Both the position numbers and the translations under genes were made by a program. Shown piece by piece: positions 57,059 through 64,000 of a DNA stretch of 64,000 nucleotides. Origin of the DNA: Ancylostoma caninum (Eukaryota > Nematoda > Chromadorea > Rhabditida > Ancylostomatidae); contig JBAJFG010000576.1 of assembly GCA_037903475.1 (NCBI GenBank), forward strand, positions 104,804-168,803, read 5' to 3'. Below the pieces are notes generated by a model that had not been told where the DNA came from, did not search any database, and was given only the letters and a program-made list of their open reading frames with translations. Numbering within the stretch: the first letter of the stretch is position 1; each line of letters opens with the position of its first letter.

Positions 57059-60000
57059 ATGAATGCTAGCACATTCGAACCGTTCCGAGATTTTGTCGAT
57101 GATCCTCCTACATATCTTCTAGTAACCCATTTATCCTGCATCTACAGTGTACCGGTGTTCGCTGCAGCTGTTTACTGCATAATTTATGCATCACCTCCTC
57201 TTATGGGCACTATGAAATGGATTCAACTTATTCAAGTGACATGGTGAGCAGTCAAAAAAGCTGATGATGTCGGCTCAAAAATCAAGAGGCCGTTGTGGTG
57301 TGAAGTGTCAAAATAACCCATTCCTACCGAACTAATGTGCATGTCGTGTTTCAGTTCTTAATTCAAATCGTTACTTGAAACGCCCCTTCAAATTCGGAAG
57401 AAAACAGTTCAACTCTCATCCACAGACTTTCGGAAGAAAACAGTTCAACGCTCATTCTCAGACTATTCAACGCTCATTCTCAGACTATCTCCAAATCTAC
57501 ATTCTTTTGGTTTTGTTATGTACTTTTCTCATGAAGATCTGCAAAAACTTGTTTAATACCATTTCACCCAGAAATGAAAGACACTGGAATGAGTTTCGTT
57601 ACGTAGGGTCATGAGATTGCTCAGACGAACTCTCGCCTGGCGCGCGCGACAATCTCGCAGGCCGCGCAGGAAATGCCCTGGAACTAGCGAGATTGGGGCG
57701 CTCGACCAGCGAGATTGTCCCGCGCGCCGAGCGACCGAGATAGGTGCACGCGCCCAGCGAACTCCATTCGCACGCAGCGATGACGTCACAACTGGTCATT
57801 ACCGGATGATGGTCAAGTTCTGAACGTTCGACGACAATGGTTCATCACATAGATGTGATGGTAGTGCATGACCATCTTTATAAAAGTGCCAGCTATGACC
57901 TCCTTTCCAGTGGGGGATGGCGGTTGTAGAGGATTGGCCCGCTATAAGCCGCCCGCGGTTGAATTGGATTGATTTCACGCTCTCAGAAACTGAATCAGTT
58001 GGCCGCTCTGACCGTCGGAGCTCCATTGATACCAGTTCGTATTTCTTGCTGGTAAAGATGTGTTCTCCCTCTCGCCGAGCGATGTTCTCGCGCACGTCGA
58101 GCGAGCTTCTTTCGTCAGCTGCGTCTTTCGAAAATGATCCCTCGTCTGCTCCGCGCCTAGCGAAGTTCTACCCCGGCAGAAGTGAGCGACTTTAGCAATC
58201 TGCGTTCTTGAAACTGTACTATTTCCTTCAGCTCCGCGCGAGGCGAAGCAGGGCGCTTCTCGCGGAGACCTCAAACAGGTGCGCGCGATCAGCGAAGGTT
58301 TGTCTGAGTAAGGATGCAACATATCTGTGCAGACTGTGCAATACGCACGCAGTGAAGATGGAGTTAAGGAGTTTGTGGACTTGAGTGTGTGAAGTGGCGC
58401 AAACTCTCAGAGAGCTGCAATCGCTATCGTGCGCTTGAGTGAAGGCTAGTCGTAGCTACGTTTGGGTTTTATCGTATTTTATTATTTCACGCTATCCCAC
58501 GCGCGCACAGTCTCATTGCTTCACACGCTCTAGCCCGCCCGTACTTTGTGAGCTCCATCGACGCTCATTCGTTGTTGAAAAACTCTTATCTGCTCCTATC
58601 ATTTTATTGAATGTCCGCAGATGGCTCGTTTCACCTTTAGTTAAATTTCTGCCATTTCTTGTTTATCTAACTGGCTATGGATAGCCTTTCAACTGTTGGG
58701 CAGATCCAGGATTTCAGGATGTATTGAGTGGATCGATCCCGCCCATTGATCCCGCGCGTTTCAAATTGATAGTGTTGGCGGGGTGTGACAAGCAATTAAG
58801 GATGATAAGAGCGTCATGCGTCACTTGTATGTTATTCCTGTTGCTATTGTTGCTCCCTAAAAAACCCTTGGAGAACCCTCTTGTTTGGCCACACAGAAGT
58901 CGTGTTGCTGCACGGGCGTGCCTGTGCATTCCCAAGATTTCTCCTTCTTTCTAATCTACCGGTTGCACTGCGGCCATAACTCAAGTACACAACAGAGTGT
59001 TTACCAGCAAAGTGTTTACCAGCAAAGATTTCCGCGGAGTAAATACTGACTACCGCAGCATTTTGAAGTTATTCCTACATTTTAGTCAGTAAAGTTTCGT
59101 CAGGCCGTCTCATATTTTGAGTTCTTCCTCGGAGAAAGTCAGGTTTGTTAGATCACAATTTTCAGGTCATGTGCACTCGAAGTCTACCTCACAATCGGTG
59201 CAACACCAGTGTTATATGTCGCCATACCTGGAGGTTATACACGTGGTTTTTTAGGACTCTTAGGAATTTCGACAAAAATTCAGGCGTTTGTAGCTGTACT
59301 TCTCATGCATTGTGAGTAGCACTTCCGCTTGGCGAATCTAGAACGTTATCAATGAAACCGTTGCCTGTTCAGTCGTTGCCACGTATACCGCATTGTTGTT
59401 CTATTTTCGCTTCGAGCTAATTTTACCTGGAAACCATCGCCTCAAACCTCCTTCTTGGATGAGGAATATAGGCATACTTATCATTCATGTCACCTTCTGC
59501 AGTGGTATATTTTATTCTTACTTTGTAACAAGCTTAGAAAACAAGTTATTCAGGCAGGAATTACGTCAGGCAAGTATACTCCGCTTGAATTGGATTGTAC
59601 TCTGCTAACTATCAGCACAGCCTATCTCATTAGCTGATTTGTAGAAGTACCAAGTCCTCCCGGCTTCGTTTGACAACGATGAAACTATGCTGATCAATTG
59701 CGACGTGACACCTTGCGTACTAATTGGATGGTTCTATGGATTGAGTATGGCCTTCGCTATCACTTCTGTTGTAGTTCTGATTTATCATACATACAAACAT
59801 CTAAATCCACTATCTGCAAAATTGTCAGCGTACACTATTGAACTCCAGCGGCTCTTCCTACTTGCTCTGATTAGCCAGGTTAGTGAATTGGTGGTTGCTG
59901 CAAGGTAAAGAATCTCGTCAATCAAACCTCCTCTTCTACGACTGCCAAAACTTCCTGGTCTTCAAAATTCAATGGTTGATCTTGTAGTCTTTCATCTATC

Positions 60001-60799
60001 ATCTCATTTAGCGCGTGTCGCTCAGTTTCAAAAAGTTGTACATTTTCCGGCTTTTCCTTTTTCCAAGTGATAGAACATACGATGGCTGATCTGGATGCAG
60101 TTTTCGATAACATCTTCGATAATTGAATGAATGAGATTACACCAGTGCTAACAAATTTCGGAGAGTGTCAGTTTTCAACGAAAAATTCGAAAGCAGCATT
60201 AATTAGGGACTAACCATAAACATATAATACAATAGATATTGTATCGAAACTAACATGGAGTTGAAGCTAGCCAGGGTCATATAGGAGGTTGGGTTGAGGG
60301 TGGAAATAATGACTTGTGAGATATGTGTAAAAGAGTTAAACGTAGAATGACCGTTTGACATCCGCGTGACCAACATCGAATCAATACCGAAGGTCTTAAG
60401 CTACTATGAACTCGTTGCGATGGAAATATTATTATGCGGGAGCGAACAAATGAATAATTCTGCGACATCATTGATTAAGGCTTCTGTGCATTCTGTTGCC
60501 CTCTTCCTACCAATATTTCTTGTACTCGCAAGCTTCTGGATGAAGCCTTGTCAAGGTAACGTCCACGATTACGCATCTGCCTTTGCTCAACACAAATAAA
60601 AACGAATTGTACAGATATCGTGAACGCATCCACATTCTTACTATGTGTAAATGGGACTGCTGGGAACATTACAATGATCCTTGTGATGCGCACATATCGA
60701 CAAGAAGTCATAAGAATCATAAGCAAGATACTTACAAGTAAGTTATTGGAAGACAAAACATATGATCCTCGTTTGAAGAAGCTGTTCACAGATGTGTGA
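57059..60799 (+). CDS. SRH-class serpentine chemoreceptor (7TM GPCR)
   Basis: Six exons: 57059-57243, 59166-59311, 59373-59569, 59645-59878, 60480-60555, 60615-60799. All phases agree and give 340 aa with no stop, the usual SRH length. SRH proteins are nematode-specific chemosensory receptors in ciliary membranes of sensory neurons. Family marks: LVTHLSCIYSVPVFAAAVYC with a following PPLMGTMKW (TM1 and first loop), FRFELILPGNH (end of TM3), VLPASFDNDETMLINCDVTP (second extracellular region), YTIELQRLFLLALISQ (before TM6), and NGTAGNITMILVMRTYRQEV (TM7 and its YR motif). Exon 3 ends CAG/GCAAGT, a GC-AG intron. The acceptor before exon 5 (TTGATTAAG) is weak. Intron 1 is 1.9 kb and repeat-bearing. 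The gene appears intact. Confidence 0.88.
57393..57488. repeat. Short tandem repeats in srh intron 1
   Basis: Two copies of TTCGGAAGAAAACAGTTCAA with a CTCAT-containing tail are followed by two copies of ATTCAACGCTCATTCTCAGACT. The units overlap in sequence, so the tract grew by slippage or duplication. Confidence 0.85.
57610..57760. repeat. GC-rich imperfect inverted repeat in srh intron 1
   Basis: GCGCGCGCGACAATCTCGC and GCGAGATTGTCCCGCGCGC face each other, and GAGATTG/GCGAG words recur around them. It is strikingly GC-rich for an intron in an AT-rich gene, suggesting a repeat insertion. More GCGAGC-rich sequence follows at 58060-58300. Confidence 0.6.
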
Positions 60800-61829
60800 T
60801 TTCAGACATCACGGGGAGAAAACCGACCAGGTGGAGTTCCTCTTCTGTCTCTGCTGTTGTTGTTCTTTCTGGATAGCACAACTAGCAGATCGTTGTTCAG
60901 TTTGATGAGTCAACCATATGTCGCATGTGGGTTTAGGTTGGTAGCGGACATCTCACAATGTGATCGAAGTCGTTATTTAGGAGACTGTGCTGGAATTACG
61001 CAGTGATACCAAATAGTCGCGAACCATCAGCGAGTGAGCAGAAGCACACAACCGGAAGAGTCGCCAACTATCAGCTAGTGGGCAGACACACACGGTTGCA
61101 CTACATGATATCCTAAATAGTGTTCTCACTTGAGAAAGGGAGACAGCATTCACAGTAAAACTACTCAACATTGGGTTTTATGCTCGGGAAACTGTTGGAT
61201 CCAATCAACGAATTCATCTCAATTTAGCCAAACTATGTTCATGTACAACTCCTGGCTTTAGAAATCCGGGAGTTCGTTAAAAGCAAGGAGATGTAGTAAT
61301 TGACGTTCAGATAAATATACTAATTGTATTTATGTATATGTACTGTGTTACGAATAGGTGAATAATTAAGCAATGAATAAATGGAAATGGTCTGATGAGG
61401 AGCTAGTGTAAGAATTACTGTCCATCTCTTTTACTATTATATTACAATCCGAAAACTCTTTCGTGCACTGTTCCGACGTTTCTGGAAATTGCCTCAGGTC
61501 GACTTTACTTTTGAAGTGGAATACAATGTCAGTCTAAGCCTTGCGTCGCCGTCGTTAACAAATGCCTATATAGGAGACGAAATTATAGGTGGAACTGCTG
61601 AGCAGTGGTATAAAGGCAGAGCTTGACACTTACAAGTTGGGATCTTGAATAACTTGCGGGTCTGATGTTAACATAAAACTATTGATTCTCATTTCTGGAA
61701 GTAGTAAGGAATGGTTGTGCAACATAACTGATTACGGGTTCTGGGCATTCCATTGCAATGTTCTATAAATACCTTCTGTGGCTGTGATTCTCCGGATGAG
61801 GATCCATTCCTGCATTTGGCTATCTATTA
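60800..61829. other. Intergenic DNA after the srh gene
   Basis: No gene recognised. The first few hundred bases probably include the srh 3' UTR. Confidence 0.4.
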
Positions 61830-62275
61830 GGTTGGTATGAAAGTTTCGTCGGTTTTTTCGAAAATCCATAATTCTCCCTAGATGTGGTGCAACAGCTAGA
61901 TATGGTAATGTACTAATAAAGTAATAGAACAAATCCTGCTCTTTTTCGCTCTATGTTTCTTGGCTCTCCATTGCATCCAGAAGACGGAATATTCGAAAAT
62001 CCCAGATTGCATTTTCAATTGCTACTTTCCCATGTTTCAGAATCTCTCGATAATCAAGAAAGAAGTCGCCAAACACGCTGACTCAAAAATGGCAGTCTCC
62101 GATTTTTTCGCTTTGCAGCATCTCGAAATCGGACATGGCTCATCAGGGACGACCTCATAAAATAAACAGTGATCTCTGGTAATCATAGAAATTATGCCGC
62201 TCGTAAAGAATGTAGTTCAGTAAAATTGTTGAAAATAAAACCGGCTAATAAAACGACAAAACTTTTGCACCATCG
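61830..62275. mobile_element. Mariner-like MITE, ~446 bp
   Basis: The left end GGTTGGTATGAAAGTTTCGT and the right end, read inverted as CGATGGTGCAAAAGTTTTGT, resemble mariner termini, each next to TA (61828-61829 and 62276-62277). The imperfect match between ends suggests age. No transposase catalytic frame is present inside. Confidence 0.55.
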
Positions 62276-64000
62276 TAATGTTTTGCTCAGATCGACAGTA
62301 TATTTTAAGAGATACTGTTCAAATATTGTAAACGCATGAGCGTACTTGCTTCATATGAATAATACTGCTGCAGACTTCACAGTGATTGTTGTTATGTGAA
62401 CGTACCGAGATGTACTAGGATGAGTTGTACAAAAGGCCCACCCAGGTAATTGGAGTACAAAATCAAACCAAACGCTATCAGTTAAAAAGAGCTCCCTTCC
62501 ATCTTTCTGCAAGTGAGCACTCACGGAGTCACAGATTTCTTCTGTATTCCTAGGATCAGCACTGGAATGAATACGAAGGTAGCGACCGATTTTGTCAAAA
62601 CCAACGAAATAGCTGTTTTCAGTGCTACCAGTTTGGCACGTGGTGAACTGAACTGAAAGGTGAACTCATTGTTCAGCTGTGTCAGCTGAATTTCACGCAC
62701 ATCAAGATGTAGAGCAGAACTCCGAGTCGATGGTGATATCGTCGGAGATGGTTCGTAAGGTGTCGCGGTGTTCATCTCGGTATTGCACAGGTGGCAACTC
62801 CTAGTTAGTTGACAAGTCAGGATATCGAAGAAATAGCGTTAACAACACAAAAGGGCCTAACTACTCGAAGGCACAGCCCATTGTTATTTTGCTTCCATAA
62901 ATTTAAATTTTGCTGTATTTCTAGATTTTTCTCTATGGTTGAAATAGACACTGCGATCAACTGGTTCAAATCCTACGAACAACGCTGTTCTCGTAGTCAC
63001 CAGCTTGACCCTTTTGCAGAGGGCGGCCGAGTTGTCCGCGGGAGGTGGTAATGAAAAAGGGATTATCACAAGGAAGGAGAGTGATTGTCAATGGAAAGAC
63101 CCATTTATTCCACGCTACAGCTCATCTCATTCAAACGCGAAAACACATCTAATCTCTGCCTGTCTTGAGGAAGCTGACGTCAATGGCGATGCAACTTTCA
63201 AATAATTATTGAGACAAATGCTATGAGCCCAAAACGATCAGATTCTCGGACAACAAGACTTCCGTGCCTTTTATTGTCCGATCGTTTACCTTGAAGATTT
63301 CGAGAAAGAATGTATCTCTGGGGGCGAAAAAGGTACCCCTCGAAAATGGTTTCTTTTTGGATAGCGCGGCTAGCTACTCTAAAAGTGTTTTCGGACAATC
63401 CGATCGCATGTAGATGTAATCTGGATGCTGTGGACGAAAAACTTGGCTGCTACAGGCCTTCTGCGGCCTCTAGCAGCCAAGTTCTTCGCTACCTCGGAGG
63501 AACTGAGAGATAACCCGGAATCTGGTTGACGCAGTCGGCATGGTCAAAGTTGTCTTGAAAGTGTTTCTCCTCCACAAAGGCAAAAAGCACTGAAGGTGAA
63601 ACTACTCAGCACTGGATTCTTTCGTTTGGGAGGTCTTTCTGATCTAGTGATTGGTTGAAGGAAAATGACTTATTTGAGCTCAAATAAAAATTGTACCTAT
63701 GCACAGCTCCGCTATGCGAAACTATTAAAAGAGTCACTCTCTTGGTCGTCTAAAAAGGTTTTTTCCCTTAGTGTTGCAATGAGATTGCACCAATTCACAA
63801 ACAAGTGCCTTGAGAAAAGTGAACAATACGATTATTGTTAATTAAATAACTACTTGCATAACCACTGAGTGAAGAATGACTTGCTGATCAATTAATTGAT
63901 GGTGGAAGGCAGACTTTAAGGATTTTTGGAGCAAAGCATTACACGCTTCTTTTGCTTAAAATTAGGAAAAAAACTATTCTGATACAGTGGTGAGCAATGG
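62276..64000. other. Intergenic DNA, no confident gene
   Basis: Two minus-strand frames (62521-62775 and 62884-63069) share a weakly similar stretch, AKLVALKTAISL against VKLVTTRTALFV, suggesting an old local duplication. Neither joins to a recognisable gene. A strong hairpin lies at 63436-63487. Confidence 0.4.
63436..63487. repeat. Strong ~20-bp-stem hairpin with 6-base loop
   Basis: AACTTGGCTGCTACAGGCC pairs with GGCCTCTAGCAGCCAAGTT with a single mismatch, around the loop TTCTGC. A few more pairs follow beyond a bulge. Length, mismatch and loop are in the range of a precursor hairpin for a small RNA, but no conserved miRNA seed was recognised, and inverted repeats are common here. Confidence 0.6.

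Noticed and set aside
1..64000. CRISPR arrays, bacterial operon signals, rRNA or tRNA genes
   Set aside because: No regularly spaced identical repeats with unique spacers, no rRNA-like or cloverleaf sequence recognised; the window is plainly eukaryotic.

Overview
The window is a eukaryotic, nematode-type genomic segment. Its genes have many small exons, with introns running GT..AG behind short pyrimidine-plus-CAG acceptors. Several start codons sit a few bases downstream of an isolated acceptor, as expected for spliced-leader trans-splicing. There is a nematode-type serpentine chemoreceptor (SRH class) and a nematode-style CR1 LINE. The heavy load of foldback elements and one 16-kb intron fit a repeat-rich clade V (strongylid or hookworm-like) nematode better than Caenorhabditis. 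The species cannot be named from the sequence.

Layout. 1-3642: no gene; ends in a 1.57-kb palindromic Tc1/mariner-like element whose right end touches the first ATG of the next gene. 3643-24991 (+): a 12-exon TMTC4 homologue (ER O-mannosyltransferase family, TPR protein), split by a 16.15-kb intron. 26345-27376 (-): five-exon methylmalonyl-CoA epimerase (mce-1), convergent with TMTC4. 27377-34323: 7 kb of foldback repeats. 34324-35397 (+): four-exon NDUFB7, a twin-CX9C complex I subunit. 35578-40765 (+): 15-exon PELP1/RIX1-like ribosome-biogenesis protein, placed so close behind NDUFB7 that the two may form an operon; a hAT MITE with a perfect 8-bp target duplication sits in its first intron. 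41605-42211: piggyBac-type MITE with TTAA ends. 42836-50600 (-): a dead CR1-like LINE, interrupted by a 5.5-kb LTR element (43416-48924) and by a small MITE. 51345-53730: two copies of a composite repeat, each carrying a ~60-bp minisatellite. 57059-60799 (+): an intact six-exon SRH-class chemoreceptor (340 aa). 60800-64000: no gene seen; a mariner-like MITE and a long hairpin.

Most unusual item. The LTR element on the minus strand has ~410-475-bp LTRs, a polypurine tract and a candidate primer-binding site. Between the LTRs it carries a gag-like region followed by a UPF1-type SF1 helicase-like coding region. I found no reverse transcriptase, integrase or protease. A gag plus helicase LTR retroelement without pol is not a standard class. 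It is broken here by several frame changes, although the two LTRs are still very similar.

How the genes relate: mce-1 (propionate/methylmalonate breakdown) and NDUFB7 (respiratory complex I) are both mitochondrial; NDUFB7 and PELP1 are housekeeping genes suited to an operon; TMTC4 and the chemoreceptor are unrelated neighbours. Gene models were joined by hand using splice consensus and family conservation. Exon ends are exact where reading phase and homology agree; first exons are the least certain parts.
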